The notes under the pieces: model-generated | Seen by the model: the letters and a program-made list of their open reading frames with translations, nothing else | Database searches by the model: none | Told to the model about the DNA's origin: nothing | Position numbers and translations under genes: made by a program | Source: CAXBYZ01 sp043826085 | GTDB taxonomy: Bacteria > Patescibacteriota > Microgenomatia > UBA1400 > CG1-02-47-37 | NCBI GenBank assembly: GCA_043826085.1 | Contig: JBDRQW010000030.1 | Span: 1-10,934, forward strand | DNA: 10,934 nucleotides | Direction of reading: 5' to 3' | Shown here: one piece after another, positions 1 through 6,623 of the stretch | How the letters are laid out: every line of letters begins with the position of its first letter | How positions within the stretch are numbered: the first letter of the stretch is position 1

Positions 1-1608
1 GGTTGGCAACAAGCCAGCATTGATTTAACTCAATTTGAAGATGCCTCTTTGGGAATATGTTTTTATTCAGGAAATACAAATGGTGTAGACTCGGATTATT
101 ATAGTCAATCTTGGACTTATTTAGATGATATAACAACCACAGAAGTAACAGCTAATGAATTTACCGAATTTTATCTCTCAAGCGAAGAAGGAGCAATTAG
201 ACAATATCAAATACAAGACGATGGTGTTGAAGCAAACTCAGAGGATTGGATTGATTTAGAAGAAGAATTTTTTATGATTGACTATGGTAATACTTCCGGC
301 AAATATAATATTTATTATCGTTCAATTGATCAAGCCGGAAATATAGAAACACCTAATTTAATTAAAGTTCATTTAGATAATGAACCGCCCGAAAATATTA
401 TTGATTTAGAAATATATTCTGATGATGACATTGATGATACTTCTGTTTTTTTATCTTGGACGGCTCCCGCAGATATTGTAAACACAGATTTAAAAAGACT
501 TGCTTCTTATGATATTCGTTATCAGCAATTAGATGATTGTGATTTTTTTAATTGGGATTCTGCGAATAAAGTTGATAATCCTCCGGTTCCAAGATTCCCC
601 GATGAATCAGAATATTTTGAAATAACCAAATTAATACCTGAAACAGATTATTGTTTTGCCGTAAAAGCTTGCGATACAGCCTTAAATTGCTCAGATATTT
701 CTAATTTTGTTTTTGCAACAACTTTAGAAAAAGATACTCCTGAAGAAGTATGGGTTGGTGATGTGGTTATAAACGAATTAATGTGGATGGGATCTTCAAG
801 TTCAAGTGACGATGAATGGATAGAGCTAAGAAACATGACTGATCAAGACATTGATCTTTCCGGCTGGCAAATAACTAGTTTAGTTGGTGTAGGAGATGTA
901 GAAACCTTGATGCTGATTATTCCTGATGGAGAAATAATTTTAGCTAATGGCTATTACTTAATTTCTAAGTATGATAAAGATGCCTCAAAAATAAACATTG
1001 ATCCGAATTTAGTAAACACAAGCGTTGTTTTAAGAAATACTGATTTGCAAATAAAGATTTATGATGGTCAATGGGACGATACTAGTATGTTGATTGACAC
1101 TGCTGATGATGGAGTCGGTTTGCCTTTGGCTGGAAGCAGTGACAATAAATGGTCAATGGAAAGAAATGAAGATCCCGGTGACGGTACCATTTCAAGCAAT
1201 TGGCATGATTGTGAAGACGCCTTAACTACAGTTGAATATTGGGACAAAGATGCAAGCGAACAAGGAACACCGGGAGGTAAAAACCGTTCTGATAATGAAT
1301 TAAAAGTTGAATTTTCTTTATCTCAAGATAAAAAATCAGTTAGCTTTAATGCTTTTAATATCAGCGATTGGGATAGTTTAAATTATGAAATCACTTATGA
1401 TTCTAATCAAGGCCAACAGGGTATTGTAAGTTCAATTGAAATTAAAGAGCAAAACATTATTACTCGCGATGATTTAAAACTTGGTATTTGTTCTTCTTTG
1501 GGAGAAGTATGTGTCTATCATCAGGGAATAGAAAGTATTAATTTAAAAATTATTTTAACTGGTATGGGAATTCCTGAAACAATTTTAGAAAAAACTTTAG
1601 ACTGGTAA
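1..1608 (+). CDS. Multidomain surface protein with lamin-tail domain (5' partial)
   Basis: The reading frame is open to the left edge (it begins GWQQASIDL), so the N-terminus lies outside the window; a TTG at position 49 is probably internal. The visible 535 residues read as a chain of extracellular beta domains. Residues 1 to about 45 look like the end of a jelly-roll or carbohydrate-binding-like module (W..ASIDL...SLGICF...SWTYLDDI). An Ig-like segment follows (YYRSIDQAGNIE, about 50-125), then a fibronectin III-like domain (about 128-242, with LSWTAP and PETDYCFAVKA). A lamin-tail domain (about 253-428) is recognised by VVINELMWMG, DEWIELRN and DLSGWQI, and ends in GTPGGKN. A C-terminal beta region of about 100 residues is unassigned. 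The protein is strongly acidic, which fits a secreted protein. Lamin-tail domains occur in bacterial surface and secreted proteins, but their ligand here is unknown. The next gene, a likely surface protein, starts 4 bases downstream. Confidence 0.85.
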   Translation, partial: GWQQASIDLTQFEDASLGICFYSGNTNGVDSDYYSQSWTYLDDITTTEVTANEFTEFYLSSEEGAIRQYQIQDDGVEANSEDWIDLEEEFFMIDYGNTSGKYNIYYRSIDQAGNIETPNLIKVHLDNEPPENIIDLEIYSDDDIDDTSVFLSWTAPADIVNTDLKRLASYDIRYQQLDDCDFFNWDSANKVDNPPVPRFPDESEYFEITKLIPETDYCFAVKACDTALNCSDISNFVFATTLEKDTPEEVWVGDVVINELMWMGSSSSSDDEWIELRNMTDQDIDLSGWQITSLVGVGDVETLMLIIPDGEIILANGYYLISKYDKDASKINIDPNLVNTSVVLRNTDLQIKIYDGQWDDTSMLIDTADDGVGLPLAGSSDNKWSMERNEDPGDGTISSNWHDCEDALTTVEYWDKDASEQGTPGGKNRSDNELKVEFSLSQDKKSVSFNAFNISDWDSLNYEITYDSNQGQQGIVSSIEIKEQNIITRDDLKLGICSSLGEVCVYHQGIESINLKIILTGMGIPETILEKTLDW

Positions 1609-1612
1609 TTTT

Positions 1613-2380
1613 ATGAAAAAAAAGTTATTTATTTTATTCTTATTTTTACTTAGTTTTTTGGCTTTTACCGGAAAACAAGCCTTAGCTCAAGACTTGGATG
1701 TAACTTGTGATAATAATAGTTGTAGTCTTTCTTCTAATGACCCTTTATTTTCAGAAATCAATATTTATCCCGGATGGAGTACTACTAAAATAGTCAAAGG
1801 AATTAATAATTATGATCAAGATCTCAATTTTGTCGTAGAGGTTATTGATCCTTTTACTACAGATACCACCTCCTCTTTAGCTGATGTTATTACTGTAACT
1901 ATTACCGAGCAAGAATCAAATACCATTGTTTATGGTCCTAAAACTATTAATCAATGGCTCAATGATGGTTTTGTTTCTCTTAGTAATATTCCGGAAGGAA
2001 ATGGAAAAAATTATGATTTTGTTATTTCATTAGACAATATTAATAATGATTATCAAGATAAAGAGCTTATTTTTGACCTTAATTTGGGGTTTGAAGCCCT
2101 GCCTGTTGTTACAGGGGACGATGGCGACGATGACGTTGATGGAATCGGTGGTGGAACTGATGCCAGCCCCAGTCCAAGTCCTACTTTAACACCTAGCCCC
2201 AGTCCTGCTACGGGAGAAGTAGCTGGTGCTACTGCTATTCAAAGTCCCTCTCCTTCCCCTTCAACTTCACCTGAAGGGAAAGTCAAAGGCGCCAAAACCA
2301 CTCCTTCATGGCTCTGGTTCTTGCTACTAATTCCCTTTGGTTGGCTTCTCTTCTTGTTTTATCGCCGCCGTATCAGGTAA
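1613..2380 (+). CDS. Secreted TasA/camelysin-like protein with Pro-Ser linker and C-terminal membrane anchor
   Basis: This 255-residue protein is built for the outer surface. A signal peptide (residues 1-26: basic start, Leu/Phe core, ALAQ end) precedes a beta-rich domain of about 130 residues. That domain resembles the TasA/camelysin pattern in its order of motifs: DPLFSEINIYPGWS near 43-56, an asparagine-rich strand (GINNYDQDLNF), then NNDYQDKELIFDLNLGFE near 144-161, like the NxYQ...FDL ending of that family. Two cysteines (32 and 37) could form a small disulfide loop. An Asp/Gly stretch (168-182) and two Pro-Ser blocks (185-200, 211-220) would span the envelope. A hydrophobic helix (about 232-250) followed by RRRIR then anchors it. 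No LPXTG-type sortase signal is visible. The family match is by eye and so moderate; a generic membrane-anchored surface protein is the fallback. Its start is 4 bases after the preceding stop, without a clear ribosome binding site. Confidence 0.8.
   Translation: MKKKLFILFLFLLSFLAFTGKQALAQDLDVTCDNNSCSLSSNDPLFSEINIYPGWSTTKIVKGINNYDQDLNFVVEVIDPFTTDTTSSLADVITVTITEQESNTIVYGPKTINQWLNDGFVSLSNIPEGNGKNYDFVISLDNINNDYQDKELIFDLNLGFEALPVVTGDDGDDDVDGIGGGTDASPSPSPTLTPSPSPATGEVAGATAIQSPSPSPSTSPEGKVKGAKTTPSWLWFLLLIPFGWLLFLFYRRRIR
2165..2272 (+). repeat. Pro-Ser/Thr coding repeat (PSPSP linker)
   Basis: Two low-complexity blocks of alternating Ser and Pro codons (residues 185-200 and 211-220 of the anchored surface protein) are separated by the short non-repetitive segment GEVAGATAIQ. 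Such segments usually form extended, flexible stalks that hold an exported domain away from the membrane. The alternating AGY/TCN and CCN codons make this stretch visibly richer in C than its surroundings, and it may vary in copy number between strains. Confidence 0.8.
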
Positions 2381-2389
2381 AATGACTTC

Positions 2390-3223
2390 ATGTTTAAAAC
2401 CCTAGCTCATTTATTTACTCCAAGACCTTCAAATAATTTTAAAGCGAAATCTCTTCACGCTTCTTCTTTAAGTATCTTCATGATTATCATCATGGCAAGT
2501 CAGATCACTTTTAGTCTTATTGGTAAATCCATTCCCGGAGTTTTAGGTTTGACTTCTACAATCACCACCGAGGAATTAATTAACTTGACTAACCAAGAAA
2601 GGCAGAAAAATGGTTTACAAGAACTTAAGCTTAACCCGGTCTTAGTCAATGCCGCCACCAAAAAAGCCGCTGATATGATCAATAAAAATTATTGGGCTCA
2701 CACTTCACCTGAAGGTAAAACTCCTTGGAGTTTTTTTAAAGAAGTTGAATATCAATACCTTTATGCCGGTGAAAATTTAGCCAGAGATTTTCAAGACTCA
2801 GATTCAGTTATTAAAGCCTGGATGAACTCACCCACCCATCGAGATAACATTTTATCCAGCCGTTATAGAGATATTGGAATTGTGGTTATTCATGACACCT
2901 TTCAAGGTCAAGAAACCACTTTGGTAGTTCAAATGTTTGGTACAACTGCCGATACTGTTTTGCCTCAAGCCGGAAATATTAACCAAATAGCCGAAGCGGT
3001 TCTAGCAGAGGTTACCACCACCCCCGTTCTAAGTTCATTTGATCTCACCAAGTCTATGTCAATCAGCCTAACTTTAATTTTATTACTAGTCATTGCCTTG
3101 GATAGTTTAATCATCGCCAAAAAGAAAATTATCAGATTATCCGGCAGAGGATTGGCTCACTTGTTATTTTTAGGTATACTATTACTCTTACTGATAGTAA
3201 TTCAACCAGGCTTAGTTTTATAA
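2390..3223 (+). CDS. CAP-domain (SCP/PR1-like) membrane protein
   Basis: This 277-residue protein carries a bacterial YkwD-type CAP domain at about residues 57-187. Family signatures are visible: ELINLTNQERQKNGL, WAHTSPEG with His104, GENLA with Glu128, and SPTHRDNIL with His150; the His/Glu residues line the conserved CAP cavity. A membrane segment (about 29-48) precedes the domain and acts as a signal anchor. Two more helices (about 223-243 and 256-273) follow, so the CAP domain should face outward between membrane anchors. CAP proteins are extracellular with diverse, often unknown, activities; some bind lipid or act on peptides, and no function can be fixed here. It begins 9 bases after the preceding surface protein and ends 1 base before a small membrane protein. 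An ATG at 2382 lies in another frame and stops after seven codons, so 2390 is the start. Confidence 0.92.
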   Translation: MFKTLAHLFTPRPSNNFKAKSLHASSLSIFMIIIMASQITFSLIGKSIPGVLGLTSTITTEELINLTNQERQKNGLQELKLNPVLVNAATKKAADMINKNYWAHTSPEGKTPWSFFKEVEYQYLYAGENLARDFQDSDSVIKAWMNSPTHRDNILSSRYRDIGIVVIHDTFQGQETTLVVQMFGTTADTVLPQAGNINQIAEAVLAEVTTTPVLSSFDLTKSMSISLTLILLLVIALDSLIIAKKKIIRLSGRGLAHLLFLGILLLLLIVIQPGLVL

Positions 3224-3224
3224 A

Positions 3225-3473
3225 ATGAAAAAACCTAAATTAACATTTGATTACATAATTTTAAGTTTAATTTTAGGTATTTTGGGATTAATCTTCTTTA
3301 AACTTCCATCATTTAGAATAATTACTTCAATATTTATGGGGCTAAGCTACTTTATTTGGGGAATTTTAATCCATAAAAAAGACAAAACTCTTCACTTGCC
3401 GGTTGTTCTTGAATATTTATCCATTAGCCTACTTTCAATCATTATATTAATTTTCTTAAGTCTTAGAGCTTAA
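3225..3473 (+). CDS. Small three-helix membrane protein
   Basis: This 82-residue protein is mostly membrane. Three hydrophobic helices are predicted at about 9-25, 30-49 and 58-80, separated by short basic turns (around HKKDKT). No family is recognised and no catalytic motif is visible. The start codon is one base after the stop of the CAP-domain gene, so the two are almost certainly co-transcribed and probably translationally coupled. That makes a functional link with the membrane-anchored CAP protein plausible, but this is inference from position only. Its stop codon overlaps the Shine-Dalgarno of the next gene. Confidence 0.75.
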   Translation: MKKPKLTFDYIILSLILGILGLIFFKLPSFRIITSIFMGLSYFIWGILIHKKDKTLHLPVVLEYLSISLLSIIILIFLSLRA

Positions 3474-3478
3474 AGGAG
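3474..3478 (+). promoter_or_regulatory. Shine-Dalgarno of the RmlA-like gene
   Basis: AGGAG lies 5 bases before the ATG at 3484 and overlaps the stop codon of the preceding small gene. It fixes the start of the nucleotidyltransferase and is one of only two strong Shine-Dalgarno sites in the window. Confidence 0.75.
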
Positions 3479-3483
3479 ACGAA

Positions 3484-4218
3484 ATGAAAGGTATTATCTT
3501 AGCTGGAGGTAAAGGTTCAAGGCTTTATCCACTTACTCTTCCCACCAACAAACACTTACTGCCCATTTATGATCAACCAATGATTTACTATCCAATTAAA
3601 ACTATGGTTAATGCCGGCATAAAAAACATTCTTGTAGTTACAGGTGATGTTCATGCCGGACAATTTATAAATGTTCTTAAAAATGGTAAAGATCTTGGGG
3701 TTGAACATCTTGAGTATGCTTATCAGGAAGAGGGTGCAAGGGGGATTGCTGATGCCATTAATTATGGTAAAGACTTTGCTGACGGTGAATCGATCACGGT
3801 TATTCTTGGAGACAATACCACCGATGCTGATATTTCAAATCCAATTAAAAACTTTAAGTCAGGAGCCATAGTATTTTTAAAAAAAGTCCCTAACCAAGAA
3901 AGATTTGGTAATCCGATTTTTGATAAAAAAGATTCAAAAAAAATTATTAAAATTATCGAAAAGCCAAAAAATCCAGTCTCACCTTTTGCTGTGACCGGCC
4001 TTTACATTTACGACGCCACTGTTTTTGATAAAATAAACACCTTAAAACCATCAGCTAGGGGAGAGTTAGAAGTAACAGATCTTAACAACCTTTACATTAA
4101 AGAAAATTCTCTTCATTGGTCAGAACTAAAAGGTTATTGGTCAGATGCCGGAACTTTTCATAGTTTGTATCGATCCAATCGTTATTGGGCCAAGAAAAAA
4201 TTAGGCGATAAATATTAA
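3484..4218 (+). CDS. rmlA: Short sugar-1-phosphate nucleotidyltransferase (glucose-1-phosphate thymidylyltransferase-like)
   Basis: The product (244 residues) should join a nucleoside triphosphate and a sugar 1-phosphate to give an NDP-sugar and pyrophosphate. RmlA makes dTDP-glucose, the first step to dTDP-rhamnose. Visible motifs are the nucleotide-binding loop AGGKGSRLYPLT (7-18), Lys23 in TNKHLLPIYDQPMIYYP, the metal-binding GDN (109-111), EKPKNP with Lys160, and YWSDAGT with Asp221 near the C-terminus. Typical RmlA has about 290 residues; this one ends soon after the SDAGT region and lacks the usual C-terminal extension, so regulation or oligomerisation may differ. The rest of the dTDP-rhamnose pathway (rmlB, rmlC, rmlD) is not in the window, so the exact nucleotide and sugar are uncertain. 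Four glycosyltransferase genes about 3 kb downstream are plausible users of its product. Confidence 0.87.
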   Translation: MKGIILAGGKGSRLYPLTLPTNKHLLPIYDQPMIYYPIKTMVNAGIKNILVVTGDVHAGQFINVLKNGKDLGVEHLEYAYQEEGARGIADAINYGKDFADGESITVILGDNTTDADISNPIKNFKSGAIVFLKKVPNQERFGNPIFDKKDSKKIIKIIEKPKNPVSPFAVTGLYIYDATVFDKINTLKPSARGELEVTDLNNLYIKENSLHWSELKGYWSDAGTFHSLYRSNRYWAKKKLGDKY

Positions 4219-4229
4219 GCAGTTCTTAT

Positions 4230-5339
4230 ATGTTTTATACTACTTTTTCTTCTGAATCAGTTTGCGCCGGTCATCCGGACAAAATCTGTGATCAAATATC
4301 TGATGCTGTTTTAGACTCAGCTTTAAAACATGATCCCTACTCTCATGCCGGTATTGAGTGTTTAGTTACTACTAACCAAGTAATTATTGCCGGAGAGATC
4401 AAAACTAAAGCTAATATTAACTACGAGAAAATCGTTAAAAAATTACTCAAAAAACTTGAGTACGATTCTTCAATTTATCAATTTGATTACCACACTGTAA
4501 ACATTCAAGTTTTAGTTCACCGCCAATCTCCGGATATAGCTCAGGGAGTTGATACCGGTGGTGCCGGGGATCAAGGGATGATGTTTGGCTATGCTTGTAA
4601 TGAAACTAAAACTTTAATGCCACTACCAATTATGTTGGCCCATGCCTTAACCAAAAAAATGGATCAACTTCAGAAAAAGGATTTAACTTATCTTAGACCT
4701 GATGGTAAAAGTCAGGTAGTAATTGATTATAAAAACAATCAACCCCATCAAGTTAAAAAAATTATCTTAGCTAAACCCCATGATCCTAAAATTAATATTA
4801 AACAGGTTAAAAAAGATTTATACAATCATGCTATTTTGCCGGTAATCCAAAAATACAAAATAAATAAGGTTAGTCTTGATGATGTAATTTTAAACGGAAC
4901 CGGTAAATGGGAAATCGGTGGCCCTTATTCAGATATGGGAGAAACGGGCAGAAAAATTGTAGTTGATTCTTATGGGGGTATGGCTAGGGTTGGTGGTGGT
5001 TGTTTCTCTGGAAAATGTCCTACAAAAGTTGATCGTTCTGGAGCTTATGGGGCGAGATATGTGGCCAAAAACATAGTAGCCAATAACCTAGCTGATCGCT
5101 GTGAAGTTCAAGTTGCTTATGTGATCGGCAAGAAAAAACCAATTGCCTACGCCATTAATACTTTTGGTACCCAAAAAAAGAAAGAATCGGTTATTAAAGA
5201 TTTTGCCAAAAATCTTTTAAGTATGTCAGTTCCTGATATTTTACAAACCTTAGACTTAAGGCAACCAATTTATCAAAAAACAGCTACCTACGGTCATTTT
5301 GGCCGACCCGAATTCCCCTGGGAAAAAATAAAAGGTTGA
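4230..5339 (+). CDS. metK: S-adenosylmethionine synthetase
   Basis: MetK (369 residues) makes S-adenosylmethionine from methionine and ATP in the cytoplasm. The family is unmistakable: FSSESVCAGHPDKICDQISDA with His15 and Asp17, Glu43, AGEI with Glu56, QSPDIAQGVD with Gln99, GAGDQGMMFGYA (111-122), LRPDGKSQV with Lys160, TGRKIVVDSYGGMAR, KVDRS with Arg269, and the terminal TYGHFGRPEFPWE. The loop before GAGDQG is short (GVDTGG). One striking change is visible: the conserved segment usually written HGGGAFSGKDP reads VGGGCFSGKCP, so the Asp that contacts methionine and ATP in the E. coli enzyme (Asp239) is Cys263 here. The gene starts 11 bases after the RmlA-like gene with no clear Shine-Dalgarno, and its TGA stop is backed by an in-frame TAA two codons later (5343-5345). 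Confidence 0.96.
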   Translation: MFYTTFSSESVCAGHPDKICDQISDAVLDSALKHDPYSHAGIECLVTTNQVIIAGEIKTKANINYEKIVKKLLKKLEYDSSIYQFDYHTVNIQVLVHRQSPDIAQGVDTGGAGDQGMMFGYACNETKTLMPLPIMLAHALTKKMDQLQKKDLTYLRPDGKSQVVIDYKNNQPHQVKKIILAKPHDPKINIKQVKKDLYNHAILPVIQKYKINKVSLDDVILNGTGKWEIGGPYSDMGETGRKIVVDSYGGMARVGGGCFSGKCPTKVDRSGAYGARYVAKNIVANNLADRCEVQVAYVIGKKKPIAYAINTFGTQKKKESVIKDFAKNLLSMSVPDILQTLDLRQPIYQKTATYGHFGRPEFPWEKIKG

Positions 5340-5344
5340 ACCTA

Positions 5345-5414
5345 AGGGTGACTCCTTAACAGGAAACCTGGCTAAAAGCCAAGTTGGGACAGCGAAGCTG
5401 GAAGGAGTCTCCCT
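5345..5414 (+). ncRNA. Candidate structured leader of rarA that pairs with its Shine-Dalgarno
   Basis: The metK-rarA spacer folds almost completely. A outer stem P1 pairs 5345-5348 with 5411-5414 and 5350-5357 with 5402-5409, giving 12 base pairs with one U-U mismatch. Its 3' strand contains AAGGAG, the Shine-Dalgarno of rarA. Inside, one fold has three 4-bp hairpins with three-base loops: CAGG/CCTG (5360-5370), GGCT/AGCC (5370-5380, sharing one G) and CAGC/GCTG (5390-5400, with loop GAA). A competing fold replaces the first two with one longer hairpin (5365-5373 with 5377-5385, one C-A mismatch), making a three-way junction. Mutually exclusive pairings plus a masked ribosome site suggest a translational switch, thermosensor or protein-binding leader. 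I recognise no known riboswitch class in it. A small inverted-repeat DNA insertion is the main alternative. Confidence 0.55.
5402..5407 (+). promoter_or_regulatory. Shine-Dalgarno of rarA, sequestered in a stem
   Basis: AAGGAG lies 8 bases before the TTG start at 5416 and is the perfect complement of CTCCTT at 5352-5357. It supports the TTG start. The same six bases form the 3' side of the stem that closes the structured spacer, so the site should be hidden when that stem is formed. Confidence 0.7.
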
Positions 5415-5415
5415 A

Positions 5416-6609
5416 TTGAATAACAATCCTCCACTACCGGATTTAATTCGACCAAAACAGCTTAAAGATTTTATTGGTCAACCTCACCTAGTTGGTCCCA
5501 ACAAACCGATTAGGTTAGCAGTCAAAAAAGATCAAGTTCACTCCATGATATTTTGGGGACCTCCGGGTTCAGGCAAGACTACTTTAAGTAAAATTATTGC
5601 TTCTGAAACCAAGTCTCAATTTTTTTCTCTTTCAGCCGTATCCTCAGGTAAAGCCGATGTTAAAGAAATTATTAAGAAAGCCAAACTTCCACTTTTAATC
5701 CAAAAAACCATTCTTTTCCTAGATGAAATTCACCGCTTTAACAAAGCCCAACAAGATTATTTACTCCCATATGTCGAAGATGGCACCATTGTCTTGATCG
5801 GGGCTACCACCGAAAACCCCAGTTTTTCAGTTATCAGCCCTTTACTTTCTCGCTGTCAGGTTTTTATTCTAGAACCTTACAACTATCAAGAAATGACCAA
5901 GATTATCAAGCAAGGTCTAAAGTTTTTAAAGTCTAATAATTCGAATTATCAAACTTTATCTATTTCCAAAACCGCCATAAATTTTTTAATCAACTTTGCC
6001 GATGGCGATGCCCGTCAGGCCTTAAACTTACTGGAAATCACTGTCAATCTCTATAAAAACATTACCTTAAAAAACCTGAAAACAGCTTTGCAAAGCAAAT
6101 TTCTTCAATACGATAAAACCGGTGACCAACACTACAACACTATTAGCTCATACTTGAAAAGTATGAGGGCAGGTAATGTTGACGCTTCTCTTTATTACCT
6201 TGCCCGTATGGTTGCTTCTGGCGAAGACCCCTTGTTTATTGCCCGTCGCATGGTTGTCTTTGCCAGTGAAGATGTCGCTTCACCAACAGCCTTAGTGGTC
6301 GCCAACGCCGTCTTCCAAGCCTGTCAGCAGATTGGCTATCCCGAGTGTCAGGAAAACCTGGCCGCCGGTACGGTTTTTATGTGTCAAGCCAAAAAAGACC
6401 GCAGAGCTTATGACGCTTACATGAAAGCTTTGGCTGATGTGAAAAAGTTTGGTAATCTACCTATACCCTTAAATCTTCGTAATGCCCCGACTAAGTTAAT
6501 GAAAGACCTAAATTATGGTAAAGGCTATGACATGTACCCAGATAAAGATGTTAGCCTCCTTCCCGAAAAGTTAAAAGATAAAAAGTACTATTTACCTAAA
6601 GAAAATTAG
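5416..6609 (+). CDS. rarA: Replication-associated recombination ATPase RarA (MgsA)
   Basis: RarA/MgsA is a AAA+ ATPase related to the clamp-loader and Holliday-junction helicase families that acts at stalled replication forks and interacts with single-strand binding protein. This 397-residue copy is complete. It has the N-terminal RPKQLKDFIGQ box, Walker A GPPGSGKT (48-55), Walker B ILFLDEIHRFNKAQQD (99-114), sensor-1 GATTENPSF (129-137), the arginine finger LLSRC (Arg146) and a sensor-2-like DGDARQALN (197-204). The C-terminal MgsA tetramerisation region is also present (YDKTGDQHY, ARMVASGEDPLFIARRMVVFASEDV, and LRNAPTKLMKDLNYGKGYDMYPD). The start is TTG: the in-frame codons back to the TAA at 5329 contain no ATG, GTG or other TTG, and a good Shine-Dalgarno sits 8 bases upstream. 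Translation may be limited by the stem-loop spacer and the weak start codon. Confidence 0.95.
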   Translation: MNNNPPLPDLIRPKQLKDFIGQPHLVGPNKPIRLAVKKDQVHSMIFWGPPGSGKTTLSKIIASETKSQFFSLSAVSSGKADVKEIIKKAKLPLLIQKTILFLDEIHRFNKAQQDYLLPYVEDGTIVLIGATTENPSFSVISPLLSRCQVFILEPYNYQEMTKIIKQGLKFLKSNNSNYQTLSISKTAINFLINFADGDARQALNLLEITVNLYKNITLKNLKTALQSKFLQYDKTGDQHYNTISSYLKSMRAGNVDASLYYLARMVASGEDPLFIARRMVVFASEDVASPTALVVANAVFQACQQIGYPECQENLAAGTVFMCQAKKDRRAYDAYMKALADVKKFGNLPIPLNLRNAPTKLMKDLNYGKGYDMYPDKDVSLLPEKLKDKKYYLPKEN

Positions 6610-6611
6610 GA

Positions 6612-6617
6612 TAAAAT
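6612..6617 (+). promoter_or_regulatory. Possible -10 box for a leaderless dinD remnant transcript
   Basis: TAAAAT lies so that the expected transcription start (7 bases after the box) is the A of the ATG at 6624, which would give a leaderless mRNA. A weak -35-like TTTACC (6591-6596) is 15 bases upstream. No LexA-type operator is recognised. In this AT-rich context the match could be chance. Confidence 0.25.
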
Positions 6618-6623
6618 AAAAAT

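Noticed and set aside
648..836. Minus-strand open frame
   Set aside because: It lies inside the fibronectin III-like and lamin-tail coding region and has no recognisable protein features.
2500..2682. Minus-strand open frame inside the CAP gene
   Set aside because: It is antisense to a clearly conserved CAP domain, with no family signature.
3671..3871. Second-frame open frame inside the RmlA-like gene
   Set aside because: It is an out-of-frame shadow of the conserved nucleotidyltransferase.
5337..5345. TGA in metK read as glycine (recoded genetic code)
   Set aside because: TGA is never needed inside a conserved protein, it falls right at the expected MetK C-terminus, and the TGA at 8316-8318 also ends a protein at a normal place.
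5345..5414. Cloverleaf-like fold suggesting a tRNA gene
   Set aside because: The arms have three-base loops, there is no T-loop sequence, no seven-base anticodon loop and no D-loop pattern, so it is not a tRNA.
5345..5414. Known SAM riboswitch (or preQ1, c-di-GMP, fluoride, cobalamin) class
   Set aside because: None of the conserved core sequences I know for these classes is present, and the element lies after metK rather than before it.
5345..5414. Intrinsic terminator of metK
   Set aside because: The stem is strong but is followed by CTATTG rather than a T run, and it contains the ribosome site of the next gene.
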